Made by a program: the position numbers and the translations under genes. A stretch of DNA of 64,000 bases, taken from the NCBI RefSeq assembly GCF_030913365.1, contig NZ_CP133160.1, positions 2,456,001-2,520,000 on the forward strand, read 5' to 3'. Every line of letters begins with the position of its first letter. Within the stretch, counting starts at the first letter, position 1. Under the pieces are notes generated by a model that searched no databases, had not been told where the DNA came from, and worked only from the letters and a program-made list of their open reading frames with translations. The stretch is from Stenotrophomonas sp. 24(2023). GTDB taxonomy: Bacteria; Pseudomonadota; Gammaproteobacteria; Xanthomonadales; Xanthomonadaceae. Positions 56,901 to 64,000 of the stretch are shown here, in pieces.

Positions 56901-58799
56901 GTGATCAAGAAGCAGAACCTCCGCATCAATGTACTTGCCGCCGCCGTGCTGGCGATGACCGGCACGGGCCTGGCACAGGCGGCCTCGCCGCCGGTGAGCG
57001 CGCCGCTGTCGGCGCCCCGTACCCAGCAGGCCGACGGCATCATCGTGAAGTACCGCAGCGGCACGGCCGCCGCCAGCGACGCGGCATCCAAGGTGTCGGT
57101 GGTCAATGCCGCACTGTCGCGCGCCACCGTGGGCGGCGCCAACCTCGGTGCGGCGGCCCGCAGCGCGGCGTTCAGCCCGCAGGTGGCGCGCCGGCTGGGC
57201 ATCGGTGCCGACCTGATCCGCCTCAACGCGCGCCTCGGCGAGGGGGAACTGTCGCGGGTACTGGCTGAACTGAAGGCCGACCCGGCAGTGGAATACGCGG
57301 TGGCCGATGCCATCATGTATCCGCTCGACCTGCCGGCCAGCGCGCGGGTGCAGGCACGGCCCAGCGCCGATGCCGGCCCCAACCTGGTGCCCAACGACCC
57401 GTACTACCAGAGCCACAACTGGCACTTCCACAACCCGGTCGGGGGCGTGAACGCGCCGGCCGCCTGGGATGTGTCGCAGGGCGAGGGCATCGTGGTGGCG
57501 GTGCTCGATACCGGCATCCTGCCCGAGCATCCGGATTTCGCCGCAGGCACGCTGCTGCAGGGGTATGACTTCATCAGCGACGCACAGCGTTCGCGCCGTC
57601 CGGCCAACGGACGCGTGCCCGGCGCGCTGGATCATGGCGACTGGATGACCACCGCCAACGAGTGCTACGCCGGCTCGCCGGTGCGCAACAGCACCTGGCA
57701 CGGCACGCACGTGACCGGCACCATCGCCGAGGCAACCAACAACGGCGTGGATGCCGCAGGCCTGGCCTACAAGGCCAAGGTGCTGCCGGTGCGCGTGCTG
57801 GGGTACTGCGGTGGCACCCTGTCGGACATCACCGATGCCATCACCTGGGCATCGGGCGGCACCGTGGCGGGCATCCCGGCCAACCCGAACCCGGCCGAGA
57901 TCATCAACATGAGCCTGGGTGGTGCAGGGTCCTGTGATCCGGCCTACCAGGCGGCCATCACCGGTGCGACCAACCGCGGCACGCTGGTGGTGGTGGCGGC
58001 CGGCAACGAGGGCTACAACGTCAGCAACTCACGCCCGGCCAACTGCGATGGCGTGGTGTCGGTGGCGGCCACCGGCATCACCGGTGCGATCGCCTCGTAT
58101 TCCAACTTCGGTACCCGCATCGACCTGTCCGGTCCCGGCGGTGGCGTGGTCGATGGCAACCCCAACGGCTACGTGTGGCAGGCCGTTTCGCGCAACACCA
58201 CCTCGCCGCCGGAAAGTGGCGTGACCACCAGCTACACCATCGGTGGCAAGGCGGGTACCTCGATGGCCGCACCGCACGTGGCCGCGGTGGCCGCGCTGGT
58301 GCAGAGCGCGCTGATCGCCAATGCCCGCGACCCGCTGGCGCCGGCGGCACTGCGCCAGCTGCTCAAGGACAGCGCCCGGCCGTTCCCGGTCGCCATCCCG
58401 GCGGCCACGCCGATCGGTACCGGCATCGTCGATGCCAAGCGCGCGCTGGATCTGGCCCTGGCCGAGCCCTGCACGGAGAACTGCGAGCCGGAAGGTACGC
58501 CGCTGACCAACAAGGTGCCGTTCGCCGGTGCCAGCGGCGCGGCCGGCAGCGAGACCGTGTTCCGCTTCGAGGCGCAGGCCGGCAAGCCGCTGAGCGTGCT
58601 GACCTATGGCGGCAGCGGCAACGTGTCGCTGTACCTGGCCCAGGGACGCGTACCCAGCGCCACCGACAATGACGCCCGGTCCACCCGGCCGGGCAATTCG
58701 GAAACCGTGCGCGTGGCCGCACCGGCCGCCGGTGCGTGGTACGTGAAGGTGGTGGGCGAAGCCGCGTTCAGCGGGGTGAGCATCCTGGCCACGCAGTAA
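56901..58799 (+). CDS. secreted S8 (subtilisin-like) serine protease, StmPr type
   Basis: A 632-residue extracellular protease. A signal peptide (1-28) and an inhibitor-like propeptide (about 44-145) precede the S8 domain, whose triad is Asp203 (VLDTGI), His267 (WHGTHV) and Ser454 (GTSMAAPH), with oxyanion Asn369. A C-terminal PPC domain (about 515-630) follows and is normally removed after secretion. Four of the five Cys lie in the catalytic domain. This is the layout of the StmPr1-type protease of S. maltophilia, an Xps type II substrate, and here it sits directly upstream of the type II genes. GTG start with AGAGGA upstream. Confidence 0.94.
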   Translation: MIKKQNLRINVLAAAVLAMTGTGLAQAASPPVSAPLSAPRTQQADGIIVKYRSGTAAASDAASKVSVVNAALSRATVGGANLGAAARSAAFSPQVARRLGIGADLIRLNARLGEGELSRVLAELKADPAVEYAVADAIMYPLDLPASARVQARPSADAGPNLVPNDPYYQSHNWHFHNPVGGVNAPAAWDVSQGEGIVVAVLDTGILPEHPDFAAGTLLQGYDFISDAQRSRRPANGRVPGALDHGDWMTTANECYAGSPVRNSTWHGTHVTGTIAEATNNGVDAAGLAYKAKVLPVRVLGYCGGTLSDITDAITWASGGTVAGIPANPNPAEIINMSLGGAGSCDPAYQAAITGATNRGTLVVVAAGNEGYNVSNSRPANCDGVVSVAATGITGAIASYSNFGTRIDLSGPGGGVVDGNPNGYVWQAVSRNTTSPPESGVTTSYTIGGKAGTSMAAPHVAAVAALVQSALIANARDPLAPAALRQLLKDSARPFPVAIPAATPIGTGIVDAKRALDLALAEPCTENCEPEGTPLTNKVPFAGASGAAGSETVFRFEAQAGKPLSVLTYGGSGNVSLYLAQGRVPSATDNDARSTRPGNSETVRVAAPAAGAWYVKVVGEAAFSGVSILATQ

Positions 58800-58848
58800 C
58801 CTGCACCGTTCTGGGGGTGTTCGCCCCCGGGTGACGTTGTATCCCGTT

Positions 58849-58885
58849 GGGGCATCCGTCGCGGCACGTGACGGATGCCCCTTTT
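58849..58885 (+). terminator. terminator between the protease and type II secretion genes
   Basis: GGGGCATCCGTC and GACGGATGCCCC pair over 12 bp around a 9-nt loop, then TTTT. It separates the protease transcript from the type II operon 88 nt downstream. Confidence 0.85.
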
Positions 58886-58972
58886 CATTGTTTGGCCGTT
58901 GTACGGATGCTGGCCAGGCAGCGGAAATGCCGGGCAAACTGCTACAGTCGGGCCGATCGACAGGAGAGAAAC

Positions 58973-60694
58973 GTGAACGCCGCCGCGCCCGCCATCGTCG
59001 ACACCACCGAAGGACGCATCCTCGATGCCCTGCTTGCCCGTGGCCGGCTGAAGGAAGCGGACCTGTCGCGCGCGCGCGTGCTGCATGCCCAGGCCGGCGG
59101 CAGCCTGCTGGGCCTGCTGGTGCGCCTGGGGCTGGTGTCCGAACGTGACCAGGCACAGGCCAGTGCCGATGTCCTGGGCCTGCCGCTGGTGGAGGGCCGG
59201 CAGCTGCCCGATGCACCGCCGCAGGCGCTGTCCGAGAGCCTGCCGCTGACGTTGCGTTTCCTCAAGCAGTTCCATGTCTGCCCGCTGGCGCTGGATGAAC
59301 AGGGCGTGCGCCTGTGGCTGGCCGATGCCCACGAAGGCTACCCGCAACAGGCCGTGCAGCTGGCGCTGGGCGTGCCGGTGCAGCCGGTGATCGGCCTGCG
59401 CTCGGAAATCGACGATCTGGTCGAGCGCTGGTTCGGCCAGGGCCGCAGTGCGATGGGGGCGATCGTGGAAACCGCCGACGGCGAGGGCGGGCCGGTCGAT
59501 GACATCGAGCACCTGCGCGACCTGGCCTCCGAAGCGCCGGTGATCCGCCTGGTCAACCTGGTCATCCAGCGCGCGGTGGAACTGCGTGCCTCGGACATCC
59601 ACGTCGAACCGTTCGAAAGCCGGCTGAAGGTGCGCTACCGCGTCGATGGCGTGCTGGTGGAAGGCGAAAGCCCGCCGGCCAACCTCACTGCTGCGGTGAT
59701 CAGCCGCATCAAGATCATGGCCCGGCTGAACATCGCCGAGCGCCGCCTGCCGCAGGATGGCCGCATCATGCTGCGCGTGCAGGGCAAGGAACTGGACCTG
59801 CGCGTGAGCACGGTGCCGACCGCGCACGGCGAAAGCGTGGTGATGCGCCTGCTCGACCGTGAAACGGTGGTGTTCGATTTCCACCGCCTGGGCTTCACCG
59901 ATGCCTTCCTGCCACAGTTCCGCAAGGTGCTGGAACAACCGCACGGCATCCTGCTGGTGACCGGCCCGACCGGCTCGGGCAAGACCACCACGCTGTACAC
60001 CGCGTTGAGCCAGCTCAACACCGCCGACGTGAAGATCATCACCGTCGAAGATCCGGTCGAATACCAGATCGAGGGCATCAACCAGATCCAGGCCAAGCCG
60101 CAGATCGGCCTGGATTTCGCCAATGCCCTGCGCAGCATCGTGCGCCAGGACCCGGACATCATCATGATCGGCGAAATGCGCGACCTGGAAACCGCGCGCA
60201 TCGCCATCCAGTCCGCGCTGACCGGCCACCTGGTGCTGTCCACGCTGCACACCAACAACGCGGCCGGCGGCATCACCCGCCTGCTGGACATGGGCGTGGA
60301 GGATTACCTGCTTACCTCCACCATCAACGGCATCCTGGCCCAGCGCCTGGTGCGGCGGCTGGAACCGACCCACGCCGAGCGCTATGAGGCGTCGCCGGAG
60401 GAGATCGAACGTTTCGACCTGCGCCGCCTGCAGCCACAGGGCACGATCCACCTGTACCGCCCGCGACCGTCGGCGCTGGCACCGACCGGCTACCTGGGGC
60501 GCACCACCATCATGGAATTCCTGGTGATGAACGATGCGCTGCGGCGTGCAGTGATGCGCCGCGACGGCATGGGCGAAATCGAGCGCATCGCCCGCGAGGG
60601 CGGCATGCGCACCATGTACGAGGATGGCCTGGCCAAGGCACTGGCCGGGCAGACCACCCTTGAGGAAGTCCTGCGCGTCACCGAGGAAAGCTGA
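58973..60694 (+). CDS. gspE: type II secretion ATPase GspE (XpsE)
   Basis: A 573-residue cytoplasmic ATPase that powers pseudopilus assembly. An N-terminal domain for binding GspL (about 15-150) precedes the ATPase core, with Walker A GPTGSGKTT at 331-339, Asp box ITVEDPVEYQ, Walker B IIMIGEMRD and His box TLHTNNAAG. The four-Cys zinc element present in many GspE proteins is absent: the only Cys is 103. GTG at 58973 has AGGAGAG 7 nt upstream. It opens the operon in the E-F-G-H-I-J-K order of Xanthomonas xps. Confidence 0.96.
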   Translation: MNAAAPAIVDTTEGRILDALLARGRLKEADLSRARVLHAQAGGSLLGLLVRLGLVSERDQAQASADVLGLPLVEGRQLPDAPPQALSESLPLTLRFLKQFHVCPLALDEQGVRLWLADAHEGYPQQAVQLALGVPVQPVIGLRSEIDDLVERWFGQGRSAMGAIVETADGEGGPVDDIEHLRDLASEAPVIRLVNLVIQRAVELRASDIHVEPFESRLKVRYRVDGVLVEGESPPANLTAAVISRIKIMARLNIAERRLPQDGRIMLRVQGKELDLRVSTVPTAHGESVVMRLLDRETVVFDFHRLGFTDAFLPQFRKVLEQPHGILLVTGPTGSGKTTTLYTALSQLNTADVKIITVEDPVEYQIEGINQIQAKPQIGLDFANALRSIVRQDPDIIMIGEMRDLETARIAIQSALTGHLVLSTLHTNNAAGGITRLLDMGVEDYLLTSTINGILAQRLVRRLEPTHAERYEASPEEIERFDLRRLQPQGTIHLYRPRPSALAPTGYLGRTTIMEFLVMNDALRRAVMRRDGMGEIERIAREGGMRTMYEDGLAKALAGQTTLEEVLRVTEES

Positions 60695-60718
60695 TGCACG
60701 CACGGGGCCATCGCTGAC

Positions 60719-61939
60719 ATGCCGCATTACCGTTACAAGGCGCTCAACGCGCACGGCGAACTGTTCGAAGGACAGATGGAAGCGGCCAGCCAGGCCGAAC
60801 TGGTCGCGCGCCTGCAGGACCAGGGTCACCTGCCGGTGGAAACACGCGCCGCCGACGAAGGCAGCCTGTCGCGTTCCAGCCTGCGCGGGCTGTTCAAGCC
60901 ACGCCCGCTGCAGGGGCCGGCGCTGCTGCAGTTCACCCAGCAGCTGGCGACCCTGCTCGGGGCCGGGCAACCGCTGGACCGCGCGTTGACCATCCTGCTG
61001 GCGCTGCCGGAAGACGAGCGTTCGCGCCGCGCCATCACCGACATCCGCGACGTGGTGCGTGGCGGCGCGCCGTTGTCCACCGCGCTGGAGCGCCAGCATG
61101 GCCTGTTCTCGCGGCTGTACGTGAACATGGTGCGTGCCGGTGAAGCCGGCGGCAGCCTGCACGACACGCTGCAGCGGCTGGCCGATTATCTTGAACGCAG
61201 CCGCGCGCTGCAGGGCCGGGTGATCAACGCGCTGGTGTACCCGGCCATCCTGCTGCTGGTGGTCGGTGGCGCACTGCTGTTCCTGCTCGGCTATGTGGTG
61301 CCGCAGTTCGCGCAGATGTATGAAAGCCTGGATGTCACCCTGCCGTGGTTCACCAACCTGGTCCTGCAGCTGGGCCTGTTCGTGCGCGATTGGTGGATCG
61401 TGCTGGTGGTGGTGCCGGCGCTGCTGGCCTGGGCCTTCGAACGCAAGGCGCGGCAGCCGGCGTTCCGCCTGGCGCTGGATGGCTGGCTGCTGCAGCGCAA
61501 GGGCATCGGCCGCCTGCTCGGCCAGCTGGAAACCGCGCGCCTGGCCCGCACGCTGGGCACCCTGCTGCGCAACGGCGTGCCGCTGCTGTCGGCGCTGGCC
61601 ATTGCCCGCAACGTGCTGGGCAACCGTGCACTGGCGGCCGACGTGGACACCGCCGGCGAAGAGGTCAAGAACGGCAACGGCCTGTCCGCCGCGCTGGGGC
61701 GTGGCAAGCGTTTCCCGCGCCTGGCCCTGCAGATGATCCAGGTCGGCGAGGAATCGGGCACGCTCGATGCCATGCTGCTCAAGACCGCCGATACCTTCGA
61801 ACAGGACAGCGCGCGCAGCATCGACCGCCTGCTGGCGGCGATGGTGCCGGCCATCACCCTGGTGCTGGCATCGGTGGTCGGTGCGGTCATCATCGCCGTG
61901 CTGGTCCCGCTGTATGACCTCACCAACGCCATCGGCTGA
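60719..61939 (+). CDS. gspF: type II secretion inner-membrane protein GspF (XpsF)
   Basis: A 406-residue platform protein with two cytoplasmic helical domains (about 65-190 and 270-390) and three hydrophobic segments (about 168-195, 218-245 and 376-402). FTQQLATLLGAGQPLDRAL near 76-94 and the repeated MIQVGEESG/MVRAGEAGG motifs are the GspF/PilC family marks. It starts 24 nt after gspE and couples the ATPase to pseudopilin assembly. Confidence 0.95.
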   Translation: MPHYRYKALNAHGELFEGQMEAASQAELVARLQDQGHLPVETRAADEGSLSRSSLRGLFKPRPLQGPALLQFTQQLATLLGAGQPLDRALTILLALPEDERSRRAITDIRDVVRGGAPLSTALERQHGLFSRLYVNMVRAGEAGGSLHDTLQRLADYLERSRALQGRVINALVYPAILLLVVGGALLFLLGYVVPQFAQMYESLDVTLPWFTNLVLQLGLFVRDWWIVLVVVPALLAWAFERKARQPAFRLALDGWLLQRKGIGRLLGQLETARLARTLGTLLRNGVPLLSALAIARNVLGNRALAADVDTAGEEVKNGNGLSAALGRGKRFPRLALQMIQVGEESGTLDAMLLKTADTFEQDSARSIDRLLAAMVPAITLVLASVVGAVIIAVLVPLYDLTNAIG

Positions 61940-61987
61940 CCGCTGGCGCCCAATGCCCCTCCGTTTTCAAGACCGCAAGGAACGACC

Positions 61988-62431
61988 ATGATGCCCGCCC
62001 GCCGCCCGCTTCGACTCTCCTTTGCCAGTGCGCGTCACCAGTCCGGCATGAGCCTGCTGGAAATCATCATCGTCATCGTGCTGATCGGCGCGGTGCTGAC
62101 CCTGGTCGCCAGCCGCGTGCTGGGCGGCGCCGACCGCGGCAAGGCCAACATCGCCAAGGCCCAGGTGCAGACCGTGGCCGGCAAGGTCGACAACTACCAG
62201 ATCGACACCGGCAAGCTGCCCGGCGCGCTGACCGACCTGGTCACGGCCCCCGCCGGCGTCAACGGCTGGCTGGGCCCGTATGCCAAGGCGGCCGACCTCA
62301 ACGACCCGTGGGGCCATGCGCTGGAATACCGCGCGCCCGGCGATGGCCAGCCCTATGAACTGATCAGCCTGGGCAAGGATGGCAAGCCCGGTGGCAGCAG
62401 CGTGGACGCTGACATCCGTTACGAGCAGTAA
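61988..62431 (+). CDS. gspG: major pseudopilin GspG (XpsG)
   Basis: A 147-residue precursor. Prepilin peptidase should cut after Gly20 in QSG-MSLLE, leaving Met1 and the conserved Glu5 of the mature chain, followed by the hydrophobic helix IIIVIVLIGAVLTLVASRV. The C-terminal KDGKPGGSSVDADI is the calcium-binding loop of major pseudopilins. It builds the shaft that pushes substrates through the outer-membrane secretin. Confidence 0.96.
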   Translation: MMPARRPLRLSFASARHQSGMSLLEIIIVIVLIGAVLTLVASRVLGGADRGKANIAKAQVQTVAGKVDNYQIDTGKLPGALTDLVTAPAGVNGWLGPYAKAADLNDPWGHALEYRAPGDGQPYELISLGKDGKPGGSSVDADIRYEQ

Positions 62432-62437
62432 GGCCGG

Positions 62438-62935
62438 ATGCTGCTGCGCCTGCCCGCCCGGACGCTGCGTCCACGTCTGCCTGGCAGGCGCGTGGCAGGC
62501 TTGACGTTGCTGGAAATGCTGCTGGTGATCGCCCTGCTGGCGGCGGTCGGGCTGGTGACCGCCGCCGGCCTGTCGCGGGGGCTGGGTGGCATGCAGCTGC
62601 GCAGCAGCGGCAAGGACATCGCCAACCAGCTGCGCATGGTGCGCGCGCAGGCGATCGCCCGCGGCGAAGCCCAGCGCTTCGTGATCGAAACGCAGCGGCA
62701 CCACTGGCAGGGCATCGATGGCCGCCAGGGGAACATCCCGCCGCGCCTGCAGGTGTCCTTTGAAGGCGCCGCGCAGCTGGCAGCGGCCCCGGGGCAGGGC
62801 GTCATCGAGTTCCATCCCGACGGCGGTTCCAGTGGCGGACGCATCCAGCTGCAGCAGGGCGACGCACAGTGGCGCATCGATGTGGGCTGGTTGACCGGTG
62901 AAGTCCGTTCCGGCCCATGGCGGGGGGCGCCATGA
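62438..62935 (+). CDS. gspH: minor pseudopilin GspH (XpsH)
   Basis: A 165-residue precursor with a longer basic leader; cleavage is expected after Gly21 in VAG-LTLLE, keeping Glu5. The body is typical of GspH, a shaft-tip connector. It begins 6 nt after gspG and overlaps gspI by ATGA. Confidence 0.92.
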   Translation: MLLRLPARTLRPRLPGRRVAGLTLLEMLLVIALLAAVGLVTAAGLSRGLGGMQLRSSGKDIANQLRMVRAQAIARGEAQRFVIETQRHHWQGIDGRQGNIPPRLQVSFEGAAQLAAAPGQGVIEFHPDGGSSGGRIQLQQGDAQWRIDVGWLTGEVRSGPWRGAP

Positions 62936-63351
62936 AACAGCGCGCCCGCGGTTTCACCCTGCTGGAGGTGATCGTGGCCTTTGCCCTGCTCGGGGTGGCG
63001 CTGACCCTGCTGCTGGGCAGCCTGTCCGGTGGTGCACGGCAGGTGCGCGAGGCGGAACTGCGTTCGCGTGCCGTGCTGCATGCGCAGTCGCTGCTGGCTG
63101 CCGCCGGCGTGGAAGAGCCGCTGCACGCTGGCAGCCGCCAGGGGCAGTGGGACGACGGCCGCTACCAGTGGCAGCTGCAGGTACAGCCCTACAACGAGCC
63201 GCGTGGCGATGGCAGCCAGGACATGGCATCCCCCGGCGCACCGTGGCTGGCCGAACTGCAGCTGCAGGTACGCTGGGGCGACGATGCCCGCCAGCAGCTG
63301 CACTGGCGCAGCGTGCGCCTGTTGCCGCCGGATCTGGAGAGCGCGCGATGA
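62932..63351 (+). CDS. gspI: minor pseudopilin GspI (XpsI)
   Basis: A 139-residue precursor with short leader MKQRARG and cleavage before FTLLEVIVA; Glu5 is present. GspI nucleates the tip complex with J and K. The ATG at 62932 overlaps the gspH stop, and the gene ends in an ATGA overlap with gspJ. Confidence 0.93.
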   Translation: MKQRARGFTLLEVIVAFALLGVALTLLLGSLSGGARQVREAELRSRAVLHAQSLLAAAGVEEPLHAGSRQGQWDDGRYQWQLQVQPYNEPRGDGSQDMASPGAPWLAELQLQVRWGDDARQQLHWRSVRLLPPDLESAR

Positions 63352-63980
63352 CACGGCGTGCCGCCGGCTTCACGTTGATCGAGGTCCTGCTGGCCACCGT
63401 ATTGCTGGTGGGCGGGCTGGCGCTGGCGTTTGCCAGCGTGCGTTCGGCCATGGCGGTCAGTCAGCGCGGCGAAGCCATCGCGGCGGCCAGCGAGCGCATG
63501 CGTGCCGTGGAAGGCCTGCTGCGCCGCCAGCTGTCCGCCGCGTTGCGCAGCCCGATCGAGCCCCTGGACCCGACGCGCGAGCCGGTCTATTTCCTGGGCC
63601 AGGCGCAGCAGATGCTGTTCGTTGCCGATGTGCCCGGCTATCTGGGCCGTGGCGGTCCCTACCTGCACACCCTGCAGGTGCAGGGTGAGGCTGGCGCACA
63701 GCGGCTGACACTGGGGCTGGTGCTGCTGCAGAAGGGCGAACGCATCGAGGAAACGCCACCGCGTGCGCCGGAACTGCTGGTGGATGGCCTGCAGTCCGTG
63801 CAGCTGCGCTACCGGGGCATCGACGCGGCCACCAGCCAGCTGACCGAATGGCTGCCGCGCTGGGAGGACACCCGGCGTCTGCCGTTGCTGGTGGAGATCC
63901 GCGTGCGGCCGGCGCAGGGCGCACCGTGGCCGCCGCTGGTGGTCGCGCTCAATGCCGGTGGCACCGGCGGTGCGCAATGA
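63348..63980 (+). CDS. gspJ: minor pseudopilin GspJ (XpsJ)
   Basis: A 210-residue precursor with leader MTRRAAG and mature start FTLIEVLLA. It is larger than H and I, as expected for J, which caps the pseudopilus with I and K. The start overlaps the gspI stop and the end overlaps the gspK ATG (ATGA), which completes a chain of overlaps from H to K. Confidence 0.94.
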   Translation: MTRRAAGFTLIEVLLATVLLVGGLALAFASVRSAMAVSQRGEAIAAASERMRAVEGLLRRQLSAALRSPIEPLDPTREPVYFLGQAQQMLFVADVPGYLGRGGPYLHTLQVQGEAGAQRLTLGLVLLQKGERIEETPPRAPELLVDGLQSVQLRYRGIDAATSQLTEWLPRWEDTRRLPLLVEIRVRPAQGAPWPPLVVALNAGGTGGAQ

Positions 63981-64000
63981 GGCTGCGTGCGCGTGGGGCC
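63977..64000 (+). CDS. gspK: start of minor pseudopilin GspK (XpsK), cut by window edge
   Basis: Only eight codons (MRLRARGA) are visible, starting in the ATGA overlap with gspJ. Position and the basic leader ending in Gly fit gspK. Identity is inferred from gene order. Confidence 0.6.

Overview
The window looks like chromosome of a Stenotrophomonas-type member of the Xanthomonadaceae. It is high in GC throughout. It carries the Xanthomonas/Stenotrophomonas polysaccharide set (rmlBACD, xanA, xanB, scoAB next to etfAB) and a type II secretion operon in E-F-G-H-I-J order. A secreted subtilisin sits directly upstream of that operon. Short palindromes headed by GTAG, of the kind described as SMAG repeats in S. 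maltophilia, are present. I see no tRNA, rRNA, insertion sequence, prophage or CRISPR array. The species is an inference.

Layout. 1-7236 (minus strand): an envelope-glycan cassette following etfBA. It holds a flippase-like membrane protein, a HAD-UbiA fusion, a DprE1-like oxidase, a DprE2-like reductase, a large polytopic protein and a truncated methyltransferase. Together these resemble the mycobacterial route from PRPP to polyprenyl-phospho-D-arabinofuranose. 7236-8920: etfA and etfB. 9187-12615 (plus): rmlBACD for dTDP-L-rhamnose, then an unknown polytopic membrane protein. 14131-16898 (minus): xanB and xanA. 17041-18409: a CoA-transferase pair. 18421-20544 (minus): a GH99-like/RgpF-like glycan protein. 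20597-21184: alkB-like dioxygenase. 21229-24730 (minus): an Mla-type phospholipid transporter with a STAS domain fused to the permease. 24825-26084: ThrE-type exporter. 26160-26534: H-NS family protein. 26759-28462: proS. 28686-29063: DUF4124 protein. 29144-30902: pssA, a probable divergent holD, and rimI. 30926-31747: DMT transporter. 31854-36919 (minus): pepA, holC, a small membrane protein and valS. 37024-39221: lptF and lptG. 39386-41786: RDD protein, xerD and dsbC. 41880-43976: modular GH18 chitinase. 44826-48761: purL. 49210-56745: a 2511-residue trimeric autotransporter adhesin. 56901-58799: S8 protease. 58973-64000: type II secretion genes E to K, cut at the right edge.

How the genes work together. 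The left 20 kb makes nucleotide sugars (dTDP-rhamnose, GDP-mannose) and probably a lipid-linked pentose, all for surface glycans. The middle maintains the outer membrane (Mla-type transport, LptFG, PssA) alongside housekeeping replication and translation genes. The right 22 kb is about the cell surface and secretion: chitinase and protease are plausible cargo of the type II system that begins just after the protease, and the adhesin uses its own C-terminal anchor.

The points most worth a second look are: the complete polyprenyl-phospho-arabinose-like pathway; the unannotated-looking holD candidate beside rimI in a window that also carries holC; a LacI-family-type operator upstream of the chitinase; a CRP/Clp-type site upstream of the giant adhesin; a 924-bp near-identical tandem duplication inside the adhesin; and two related palindromes of about 102 bp whose arms differ between copies but still pair.
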